Of a stretch of DNA of 53,603 bases, positions 26,844 to 35,600 are shown piece after piece (within the stretch, counting starts at the first letter, position 1; each line of letters begins with the position of its first letter). A program made the position numbers and the translations under genes. The DNA lies in the NCBI GenBank assembly GCA_013376995.1, contig JACAAZ010000001.1, positions 173,586-227,188 on the forward strand, in the 5' to 3' direction. The DNA comes from Bacteroidota bacterium. Lineage in GTDB: Bacteria; Bacteroidota; Bacteroidia; Bacteroidales; UBA4417. The notes beneath the pieces are model-generated. The model searched no databases and was not told where the DNA came from. It saw only the letters and a list, made by a program, of their open reading frames with translations.

Positions 26844-27623
26844 TTAATTCTTGTCAGGATTAATGGAATCAGCACTCATTATATTCATTAGATGAATTGC
26901 TCCCGTGTGGGAAATGGACAGTTGTGTCCTCTGATTATTGAATTCAAACACTAATAATTTCAATCTTGGACTGATGGTGTGAATGTAATTCTTATTGACG
27001 ATTGTAAACCTGTCAATTTTAATGAGTTCACTGGTAGGTAACATTTCTCCCAATTCACCAATTCCATGCATAACGGTTAATTCTTCTCCATTCGTGAAGT
27101 ACATTCTGGAATACTTTCCATCAGATGTTGCATAGACTATAGAAGTGGTTTTTACGAATATCTTGGAACTTCCGGAATTAAGGCTGATCTTATTTTCATT
27201 ACGGTACATGTTAACCATGCTCTGTACCTGGTTTGAGTGTGTATTGGAAACGATCCTGGACTTTACATTTTCCAATGCCTGGTCCAATTCTTCCTTTATA
27301 ATAGGTTTGAGCAGGTAATCAGCCAATCCAAGCCGGATAGCTTTCTTGTAGAATTCAGGTTCAGAAAAAGCAGTTGTAATTATAGCCTGGATAGGAAGAT
27401 TGATCTCGCTGAGATCCTCGAAGAACTCAAGTCCACTCATTTCAGGCATCTGTATGTCAAGGAATAAAATATCAGGCTTGTGCTTTATCACACTCATTAA
27501 GGCATCCTTTGCATTCTCACAAAGATCCATTACCTGGATTTCAGGATGATATTTATTGAGACGCTCTTTCAGTAACAATCTTGCGTTCTCTTCATCATCC
27601 ACTATCACTGCTCTTAGATTCAT
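26844..27623 (-). CDS. LytTR-family response regulator
   Basis: 259 aa. The receiver domain (1-120) has acidic residues D9/D10, phospho-acceptor D56 in FLDIQMP, T84, and K106 in LLKP. A linker is followed by a LytTR DNA-binding domain (about 145-245), with KIFVKTTSIVYATSDGKYS and HGIGELGEML. No histidine kinase gene is adjacent, so it is an orphan. It sits between a secreted protein (convergent) and galK (divergent), and may control one of them, which is inference. An inverted repeat, CCATTAAT/ATTAATGG (26841-26866), overlaps its stop. Confidence 0.92.
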   Translation of the reverse strand: MNLRAVIVDDEENARLLLKERLNKYHPEIQVMDLCENAKDALMSVIKHKPDILFLDIQMPEMSGLEFFEDLSEINLPIQAIITTAFSEPEFYKKAIRLGLADYLLKPIIKEELDQALENVKSRIVSNTHSNQVQSMVNMYRNENKISLNSGSSKIFVKTTSIVYATSDGKYSRMYFTNGEELTVMHGIGELGEMLPTSELIKIDRFTIVNKNYIHTISPRLKLLVFEFNNQRTQLSISHTGAIHLMNIMSADSINPDKN

Positions 27624-28113
27624 GGCAATCTATTTATAGTATCTTTTATTCCAGTATTTATGGAGCTAACTGAATAATTCATAACACGAATCCAGGGAGG
27701 AAATTTTTTGGGAAAGGATAAAAAAAGAGGCTTACTACTGAGGATATGTAATATTTTTTGCTTGCGCAAAGATACTGAAAATCTCTGGTGGTTTTCAAGA
27801 ACAAAGAACACTGTTAAAACAACTTCAACCTGGTGAAGGGCTGGAAGTGGAAAATTCTTCACTGTAGTAAGCCTCGCTCTTTCTCATTACATTGAAAAAC
27901 AAAGTTAAATTGGAAAATTGAAATAACTGCTAGTCCTAACTCGATTATACATGAAATGGAATTATAGGGAATGAAATTGATATTATGGAACATGAAATCA
28001 GAATATGAACCGAGATTTAGTAATTATTTTATCAATTTGCAGCACTTTTACTTCCAAACTCAAGCGGACATTAGCCCTATTTTCTTTCTATTTTGTAATT
28101 CAATCACTGAAAA
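27624..28113. other. 490-bp divergent intergenic region between LytTR regulator and galK
   Basis: It contains a minus-strand promoter for the regulator: TTG 27798-27796, then 21 bases, then TATCTTTG 27774-27767, giving a leader of about 140 bases. Upstream of galK only a weak TATTTTG (28091-28097) is seen. A short minus ORF at 27862-27620 has no recognisable content and is not called. No RNA structure was recognised. Confidence 0.5.
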
Positions 28114-29271
28114 ATGGATACTGTTCAGCTAGAAACCATGTTTGCCAACCTCTATGGGAATAGTGAAACGAGAGTCTTTTTTGCGCCTGGAAGAGTAAAT
28201 CTGATAGGCGAACATACGGATTATAATGGTGGGTATGTATTACCTTGTGCTTTGAGTTTTGGCACTACATTGATTTTAAGGAAAAATAAGCTGAACCGGA
28301 TCAGGTTGGCAACCACCAATTTTGATTTTCGTGCTGATCTGCCGTGGGCAGAAATAGGAGATAAAGTTGGGAATGAATGGATTAATTATCCTTTGGGCGT
28401 TTTGTTGCAATTCAAACAAAGAGGGTTCAATATAGGTGGGGTAGATATGTTGTTTTCAGGAAATATTCCCAATGGCGCAGGACTTTCTTCATCAGCTTCC
28501 ATTGAAATGGTTACTGCCATTGCTATTGACGATCTTTTGGATATTAAAATGGATAGAGTGGAGTTGATCAAACTTTGCAGAGCAGCTGAAAATCAATTTG
28601 TGGGTATGAATTGCGGTATAATGGATCAGTTCGCAGTTGGAATGGGACATAAAAATTCTGCGCTTTTTCTCAATTGCCGAAGCCTGGAATATAAAATAAT
28701 CCCTATGAATATTGGCGGATTTTCACTGGTTATTGCCAATACAAACAAACGCAGGGAGTTGGCTGCTTCCAAATATAATGAACGGGTTTCAGAGTGCTCA
28801 ACAGCTTTGAAAGTCCTAAGGCAAGTAAAGCCTATGGCTGATTTGACAGATATGAGTATTGCAGAATTTTCCGGGCTTGAATACCTGTTTGAAGATACGA
28901 CCATTTTTAAAAGGGCAAAGCACGTGATCAGCGAAAACGACAGAGTGCTTCAGGCAGTATCAGCTCTTTCCTCTGGAAACCTTACTCTATTCGGAGAATT
29001 GATGAACCAGTCTCATATATCCTTGAGAGATGATTACGAAGTAACTGGTTTTGAACTTGATTCGATAGTTTCTGCTGCCTGGAATACAAAAGGGGTTCTA
29101 GGGGCAAGGATGACTGGTGCAGGTTTTGGTGGTTGTTCCGTGAACCTGGTTAAAGATTCAGTTGTTCAGGACTTTATTTCTAATGTAGCATCTGCGTATA
29201 ATTCGCTTACCGGGCTTACTGCTGAATTCTATAATGCGTCTCTTGGGGATGCAGCCGGAAAGGTAGATTGA
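28114..29271 (+). CDS. galK: Galactokinase
   Basis: GHMP kinase making galactose-1-phosphate in the Leloir pathway. Signature 1, GRVNLIGEHTDYNGGYVLP, lies near residues 27-45. The ATP loop is IPNGAGLSSSASIE near 120-133. GIMDQFAVGMG contains the catalytic-type Asp. MTGAGFGGCSV forms the C-terminal GHMP motif. The 385-aa length is standard. galT and galM are not present here. The downstream sugar transporter and ROK kinase point to a hexose-use locus, although a 414-bp gap with its own promoter separates them. Confidence 0.96.
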   Translation: MDTVQLETMFANLYGNSETRVFFAPGRVNLIGEHTDYNGGYVLPCALSFGTTLILRKNKLNRIRLATTNFDFRADLPWAEIGDKVGNEWINYPLGVLLQFKQRGFNIGGVDMLFSGNIPNGAGLSSSASIEMVTAIAIDDLLDIKMDRVELIKLCRAAENQFVGMNCGIMDQFAVGMGHKNSALFLNCRSLEYKIIPMNIGGFSLVIANTNKRRELAASKYNERVSECSTALKVLRQVKPMADLTDMSIAEFSGLEYLFEDTTIFKRAKHVISENDRVLQAVSALSSGNLTLFGELMNQSHISLRDDYEVTGFELDSIVSAAWNTKGVLGARMTGAGFGGCSVNLVKDSVVQDFISNVASAYNSLTGLTAEFYNASLGDAAGKVD

Positions 29272-29601
29272 ATGAATTAGTGAATTATTCTTTGAATAAT
29301 AAGTGCATAAACTGAATTACAGCAAACATTTTCTCAAGCAGGCATTATTTCATTGCAAAAAATGGCAAGCTGCCGGTAGTTTTCTGCACTTTCTTCAAAG
29401 GCTCGTTGCCAGTTCGGTAACTTCCTGATGCTTCATTAGAGTGAATAAAGTAATGACTGATTGAGAACGAATCAGTTACCTATTATATAGATTTTTGAGT
29501 GCTTGCCTAAAAAAAATCTTCATTTCCAGGATGGATAATTTCTACGAAATTTTATTAACTAACCAGTAGTTTAAAAGTATATTGGGGAAGTTGATACAGT
29601 C
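29272..29601. other. Intergenic region between galK and the sugar transporter
   Basis: 330 bp without an ORF or RNA I can support. An imperfect inverted repeat, TGGCAA (29363-29368) with TTGCCA (near 29406-29411), could form a large hairpin but has no T-run. No clear terminator for galK was found. The transporter promoter begins at 29602. Confidence 0.4.
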
Positions 29602-29632
29602 TTGATGCAGATATGAAAAAATTGTACATTTG
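29602..29632 (+). promoter_or_regulatory. Sugar transporter promoter (TTG-N20-TACATTTG)
   Basis: TTG at 29602-29604 and TACATTTG at 29625-29632 are 20 bases apart, a full consensus. The transporter ATG is 53 bases downstream. The promoter should drive the transporter plus the ROK kinase. Confidence 0.75.
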
Positions 29633-29685
29633 CTCATCTGCGAATTGATCTTAGTATTCATCCATTCACAAAAACAATCAAATTC

Positions 29686-31035
29686 ATGGCACAGGAACAG
29701 AAAAATGCGAATTACGGATTGGGTATGAGTGTTATTGGCTCCATTTTCTTCATATTCGGATTCGCCACAACATTCATCATCACCCTTAGCGGGAAGGTAA
29801 AAGATATTTTTGAGCTCACTGAATTTCGGGCTCAATTGTTAAGTTTCGCTTTCTTTATTACTTATTTTATCATTTCAATACCAATTGGTTTATATATCAA
29901 AAAGATCGGATATAAAAATGCGCTTATTGCAGGCTTGCTGCTCATGGCTGCCGGTAGTTTCCTTTTCTACCCGGCTGCTAAAATGGTTTCATTTCCATTA
30001 TTCCTAGCCGCTACCTTTGTGCTTGCCTCGGGAGTTGTCTTTTTGCAGACTGCTGCCAATCCTTATGTTACAGCTCTTGGACCTCAAGATTCAGCAGGAG
30101 GACGTTTAAACCTGACTCAGGCTTTGAATTCCATCGCTACCATGATTGCTCCATGGATCATTGCAACATTTATTTTCAAAGGTACTGACCAGATGCTTGA
30201 CCAGGCTCAGAAAGCCCAGACTGTTCAGCTACCTTTCATCCTGATGGGTGTAATGGTGGTTTTGGTTGCACTAGCCATTTTCCTGATAAAGCTTCCTGAA
30301 GTTGGAGGTAAATCGGAGGAACAGCGTAAAAGCGTTTGGGGGCGTCCTCATGTTCTTTTGGGAGCGCTTGGAATATTCTTTTATGTTGGTGCTGAAGTTG
30401 GAACTGGTGGTCTGATCATGAGCTACCTCAAAACCACCTTGTCAATGGCACCCGAAGTTGCTGGAAAATATGTTGCCATTTATTGGGGGGGTGCCATGGT
30501 TGGACGATTTTTCGGCTCAATCATGCTTTCCAATATGCAGAACACTACCCGTAAATATACCTATGTCGCGCTGGTGTTATTACTAGCACTGGTTTCAGGA
30601 TCATTTGTTACAGAATGGAGCTGGAATATCGGGTTGATATTTATGCTGATAGCCGTAGGAAATTTTGTCCTTATGCAGTTTGGCGGTGGAAGGGAAGGCC
30701 GTTCACTTGCTGTGTTTGCTCTGACAGCTGCTGCTCTTGCATTGATTACTGCGTTTTCAACTGGCAATATTGCAATGTGGACTGTTATTTCGATTGGAAT
30801 GTTTAACTCCATCATGTTCCCGAATATTTTTACCCTCGCAGTTAAGGATCTTGACCAGGGGGAATTGAGCACGGCTTCAGGGATCATAAATACCCTCATC
30901 TGTGGAGGAGCAATTATTCCGCTGATCATGGGCAAGATCGCCGATGTTTCAGGTTATTCATGGGCATTCATTGTTCCTGCTGTATGTTACCTGTATATCT
31001 TTTTCTTTGCTATCAATGGTAGCAAGATTCGTTAA
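29686..31035 (+). CDS. Sugar MFS transporter, FHS (FucP/GluP) family
   Basis: 449 aa with about 12 membrane helices and no signal peptide. Family features are FFIFGFATTFIITL in helix 1, YFIISIPIGLYIKKIGYK, and the long motif FLQTAANPYVTALGPQDSAGGRLNLTQALNS typical of glucose/galactose:H+ symporters. Helix 7 onward contains FFYVGAEVGTGG. Substrate is inferred as glucose and/or galactose from the family and from the flanking galactokinase and ROK kinase. It is 21 bp upstream of the kinase gene, so one operon is likely. Confidence 0.9.
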   Translation: MAQEQKNANYGLGMSVIGSIFFIFGFATTFIITLSGKVKDIFELTEFRAQLLSFAFFITYFIISIPIGLYIKKIGYKNALIAGLLLMAAGSFLFYPAAKMVSFPLFLAATFVLASGVVFLQTAANPYVTALGPQDSAGGRLNLTQALNSIATMIAPWIIATFIFKGTDQMLDQAQKAQTVQLPFILMGVMVVLVALAIFLIKLPEVGGKSEEQRKSVWGRPHVLLGALGIFFYVGAEVGTGGLIMSYLKTTLSMAPEVAGKYVAIYWGGAMVGRFFGSIMLSNMQNTTRKYTYVALVLLLALVSGSFVTEWSWNIGLIFMLIAVGNFVLMQFGGGREGRSLAVFALTAAALALITAFSTGNIAMWTVISIGMFNSIMFPNIFTLAVKDLDQGELSTASGIINTLICGGAIIPLIMGKIADVSGYSWAFIVPAVCYLYIFFFAINGSKIR

Positions 31036-31056
31036 TTATAAATACTGAAGATAAGA

Positions 31057-32079
31057 ATGAAACAAGTTGCAATTGGAATCGACATTGGTGGTACTAATAC
31101 AGCCATCGGCGTAGTCGACAGGGATGGAAACCTGGTTTATGAAAAGAAGCCGCAACTGGCTACTCCACAGAAAAAGGAGAACCCAACCGGTTCAGAATTA
31201 CGGTCGGAAGAGCTAATGGAAAATTTTATTTCCGCCCTGACCAAAGAAATCAAAGCAGCTATTGAAACCGTAAAGCAGATCAATCCTGATATCGAAGTAG
31301 CCGGTATTGGAATTGGCGCCCCAAATGCCAATTATTACAGCGGTACCATCGAACATGCTCCAAACCTACCATTCGTAGGGGTTATTAATTTTGCACATCG
31401 CATTCATAATGAATTTCCTGAAATCAAACATGTCAGGCTTACTAACGATGCCAATGCAGCAGCCTTAGGAGAACTGATTTACGGCGGAGGCAAGGGGATG
31501 AAGAATTTTGTGATGATCACCCTTGGGACAGGCTTGGGAAGCGGGCTAATTGTGAATGGCGACCTCGTTTATGGTGCTGATGGATTTGCAGGTGAAGTGG
31601 GCCATACAACGGTTGTTCCTAATGGCAGGGTATGCGGATGCGGTGGTTTAGGCCACCTTGAAGCTTACTGTTCTGCTACTGGAATGAAAAGGACTGTTTA
31701 TGAATTGCTGGCAAAATATAATAATACGGAAAGTGTATTAGCCCAGACTCCCTATACTGATATGACTGCGAAAATCGTTTTCGATGCTGCAGAAAACGGA
31801 GATAGTATTGCAAAAGAAGTCTTCGAAGTAACTGGCGAAATCCTGGGTAGGGGATTGGCTGATGCTGTCCACTATCTCAGCCCAGAGGCAATCTTCCTGT
31901 TTGGAGGTCCTACTGCTGCCAGAGAATTTATTTTCAAACCTACTAAAGACAGTATGGAACATCACCTTCTGCCTATATTTAAAAATAAGGTGAAAGTTCT
32001 GCCTTCTGAATTGAAAGAAGGCTCTGCAGCCATAATTGGTGCAAGTGCCCTCGTTTGGAAAGAATTAGAAAAAAACTGA
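31057..32079 (+). CDS. ROK family sugar kinase (glucokinase-like)
   Basis: 340 aa. The N-terminal phosphate loop is GIDIGGTNTAIGVVD. Sugar-binding/catalytic landmarks are NDANAAALGE, LGTGLGSGLIVNG, and GFAGEVGHTTV. The zinc-site motif is CGCGGLGHLEAYCSATG. LFGGP and GSAAIIGASAL close the C-terminal half. It likely phosphorylates glucose delivered by the FHS transporter just upstream; substrate specificity within ROK proteins cannot be read from the motif alone. The gene is followed by a strong terminator. Confidence 0.9.
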   Translation: MKQVAIGIDIGGTNTAIGVVDRDGNLVYEKKPQLATPQKKENPTGSELRSEELMENFISALTKEIKAAIETVKQINPDIEVAGIGIGAPNANYYSGTIEHAPNLPFVGVINFAHRIHNEFPEIKHVRLTNDANAAALGELIYGGGKGMKNFVMITLGTGLGSGLIVNGDLVYGADGFAGEVGHTTVVPNGRVCGCGGLGHLEAYCSATGMKRTVYELLAKYNNTESVLAQTPYTDMTAKIVFDAAENGDSIAKEVFEVTGEILGRGLADAVHYLSPEAIFLFGGPTAAREFIFKPTKDSMEHHLLPIFKNKVKVLPSELKEGSAAIIGASALVWKELEKN

Positions 32080-32105
32080 AAATTGATTCACAACTTATTA
32101 GCCTG

Positions 32106-32147
32106 GCAGTTTAACTCTCTTATTTGAGTGTTAAACTGCTTTTTTTT
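32106..32147 (+). terminator. Terminator of the sugar transporter-kinase operon
   Basis: A perfect 10-bp stem, GCAGTTTAAC (32106-32115) with GTTAAACTGC (32130-32139), and a small inner CTC/GAG stem are followed by T8 (32140-32147). Confidence 0.9.
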
Positions 32148-32508
32148 GCTTGTATTTCAAGATGTGAAATTTATAGAAAGAAAGACGGTTGGTGACGCTG
32201 AAATAATAAATGTTGTTACAAACGATTATTCTTGTTGGGTTAACTTAGGACAATATTACTGTTTTTAGCTCTCCTCAGGCAACTATTGGGATTTTCTGTG
32301 TCTTATAAGACAGGGTATACCTGAGGGAGTTCCAGTTTATTGCAGGCTTATGATTTTACCTTAAATTTCACCCTTAGGCACTGCGCTTCTGGCGATACTA
32401 CACGGCAATTTTGAAGAGAATAATTGAACGACTCGCATCCATCAAAATTTGAAAGGCAATTTTGAATTACTTCAATACGTTAATGTTATAAATACATTAG
32501 CAGAAGTG
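32148..32508. other. Intergenic region with a nested inverted repeat
   Basis: About 360 bp with no ORF I can support. At 32271-32329 the arms CTCCTCAGG and CCTGAGGGAG (one extra G) enclose a perfect 14-bp palindrome, TGTCTTATAAGACA (32299-32312). A hairpin with a nested inner stem is therefore possible. No T-run follows it and no promoter motif was noticed just before it. The rest is unremarkable AT-rich sequence. Confidence 0.6.
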
Positions 32509-32538
32509 TTGATTAATAACAAAACTTGCATACTTTTG
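32509..32538 (+). promoter_or_regulatory. Promoter of the giant PKD protein (TTG-N19-TACTTTTG)
   Basis: TTG at 32509-32511 and TACTTTTG at 32531-32538, 19 bases apart, form a full consensus promoter. The ATG is 66 bases downstream of the -7 box. Confidence 0.75.
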
Positions 32539-32604
32539 AATACTAAAAATTCTCTCTAGTGACCGACATAAGACTGCATTTTACTCCTTAACGTATTGCA
32601 TCTG

Positions 32605-35600
32605 ATGAAGAACAAAATACTCTTGGCTTTGCTCCTTACTATTCTGGCGGTGGGGTTACAAGCTAAATTCATGCGTCTGAGTGCCCAACCATCAGTTGAT
32701 TTTACATTTACTGGTATTTGCGTAAATAGCCCGACAACCTTTTCAGTGAATACAGCTGTTACAAATGTTGGGGTTGTTACCAACTGGAATTGGGATTTTG
32801 GAGATGGTACATTTTCAAACCAGCAAAATCCAACCTATACCTATGCCGGACCAGGCACTTATACGGTAATCCTCACAATTACAGACACTTCAGGAGCTGT
32901 TGGTTCAGCTACGCATTACGTTACGATTGAACCTTTGCCAATCCCTAATTTTAGTTACAATACTCCCAATTGCCAGAATGAACCAGTCCAGTTTCTTAAC
33001 CTGTCAAGTACCTTGTATGGTTATATAAAAACATGGATTTGGAACTTCGGTGATGGCAGCCCTGTCGATACGATTAACTTTCCGGTTGATCCTAATGTTA
33101 CTCATGTTTTTCCAACCTTTGGGACGTTTAATGTTACGTTAACGGTTATCAATTCGGATAGTTGTACCAATACAGTCTCTCTCCCGGTAGTTGTAACACC
33201 AGGCCCGATTGCAAACTTTTATTCAACCGGAAAATGTGAAGACCAGGTCGTTCAATTCAATGACGCCTCCTTTTCAAACGGAGCCGGAAACGTAGTTTCC
33301 TGGGCCTGGGATTTTGGTGATCCTACCTCCGGGATAAACAATACTTCAAATCTTACAAATCCTACTCATATATTTTCAAATCCGGGAACTTACAATGTTT
33401 GCCTCATTATTGTGAATTTCAATAATTGTAAGGATACGATGTGCAAACAGGTACTGGTCTATCCTCATCCTCCGGTTGATTTCACATACACCAACGCCTG
33501 TCTGAACCAACTCATTTATTTTGATCCTGATCCGCTAATAACAAATATCAATGCCATAGGAAACTGGTTATGGGATTTTGGCGACGGAATTACATCTACT
33601 GCCCGAAATACTGCACATAACTATATTGCTGCAGGTACATATACTGTTCAGCTTACAGTTACCGATACTGCAGGATGTATAAATACTGTTTCTCACAGCA
33701 TAACCATTCATCCACTTCCAGTACCTCACTTTGATGCCGGTACCACAAATTGTGCCGGGGCTACAGTTCATTTCAATGAATTATCTTCTACTGTTTTTGG
33801 CTATATAATAAAATGGGTCTGGAATTTTGGAGATGGAACAACTGACACTGTATTCCATCCTGGTGATCCAAATGTTAACCATGTTTATCCAAATCCAGGT
33901 ACCTATAACGTTACCCTGACTATTACGGCATCCGACAGTTGTACAAACTTTGAGACCCAGGTAATAACCATTCATCCCAACCCAGTTGCCAATTTTGTTT
34001 TTGGTGTCACTTGTTTCGGCACCCCTGTTGATTTTACTGACATCTCTCAAAATAATGGCGGTGGCTCACTGGTTTTATGGAATTGGGATTTTGGTGACCC
34101 CAGTACAGGCGTGGCGAACTTTTCTACATTGCAGAATCCAAGCCATATGTATTCGGATACCGGGACTTTTGTAGTTTCTTTGGTTGTAGCTACCAGCAAT
34201 GGATGTTCAGATACCATTCAATACAATGTCACTGTTAAGCCAAAACCGGCTGTTGATTTCACAACGCAGAACAATTGCCAGAATAATGCAGTGCTGTTTA
34301 TTCCCAACCCGGCAGTAATGAATATCCCTTCAATTACCTCCTGGAACTGGAACTTTGGTGATGGTGTAACCTCTACCTTAACTTCACCAACGCATACATA
34401 TACCATATCTGGTACCTACAATGTAACACTGACGGTGTCAAATACGAACGGATGCAGCAATACCATCATAAAACCAGTAGTTATTATACCTCAGCCAATT
34501 TCTAACTTTGATTACAGCCAACCTGCATGTAAAGGATCAGATGTTCAATTCTTCAGCCTGGCTTCTGCCAATCCGGGATACATTGTACAATGGATTTGGA
34601 ATTTTGGTGACGGGAATAATACAACGATTGGATTCCAGGGAAACCCCAACGTACTCCACACATACGGGAATTATGGAACCTTCAATGTTACTTTAACGGT
34701 AAAGACCAATGACAGTTGCACAAAATCATTTACAAAACCCATTACAGTTGCTCCAAACCCGTTAGCTAATTTTTCTTTCCAAACAACCTGTATAAATTCT
34801 CCGGTTCAATTCAATGATCTTTCACAGGCCGGGGGCGGATCTATTTCAGACTGGCAATGGAATTTTGGAGAACCTGCATCCGGCTCCAATAATCAATCAA
34901 CTCTGCAGAATCCTCAACATACTTTCTCAGCACCAATTACCTACATTGTTTCCCTGATAGTAACTAATAGCGGTGGATGTAAAGATACAATACTGATTCC
35001 TGTTCCAATTCATGGGTTACCAGGTGTTGATTTTACGAGTTCTGCCGGCTGTGTCAATGATTCAACTCATTTTGCCAGTTCCCCATTCGTGGATTCTTTG
35101 GCTGTCGTCACCAGGGAATGGGATTTTGGTGATGGAATTACAGCTACCCAACAAAGCAATCCTTATCATATTTATACTTCTTCGGGCGTATTTACAGTGA
35201 CGTTAACTGTTACCGATACAGCCGGCTGCGCTAGTGTAAAGACACATACTGTTTCGATCTCTCCACCCCCGACTTCATTTTTCCAGGCATCTACTCCTGG
35301 TTGTACCAATATTCCGATACTATTCAATGACTTGTCAACACTCACAAACGGACAGTTTACTTCCTGGTACTGGGAATTTGGGGATGGTTCGGATACACTG
35401 ATCAATGCTCCCGGGAATCCGGATATTTCGCATATCTACATTGCTGCCGGGAATTTTGTTGTTAAACTGAAAGTAAATACATCTCAGGGATGTGAAGCTT
35501 CATCCCAGCTAACGATTACGATATCGGCTAGTCCATTGTCAGAATTTAGTTTTGAAAATACATGTGCTGCTGCACCTGTTAACTTTACCAGCCAGGCCAC

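Noticed and set aside
27620-27862. 80-aa minus-strand ORF upstream of the LytTR regulator
   Set aside because: Spans the regulator's promoter, has no recognisable composition or motif, and overlaps the regulator start. Treated as chance.
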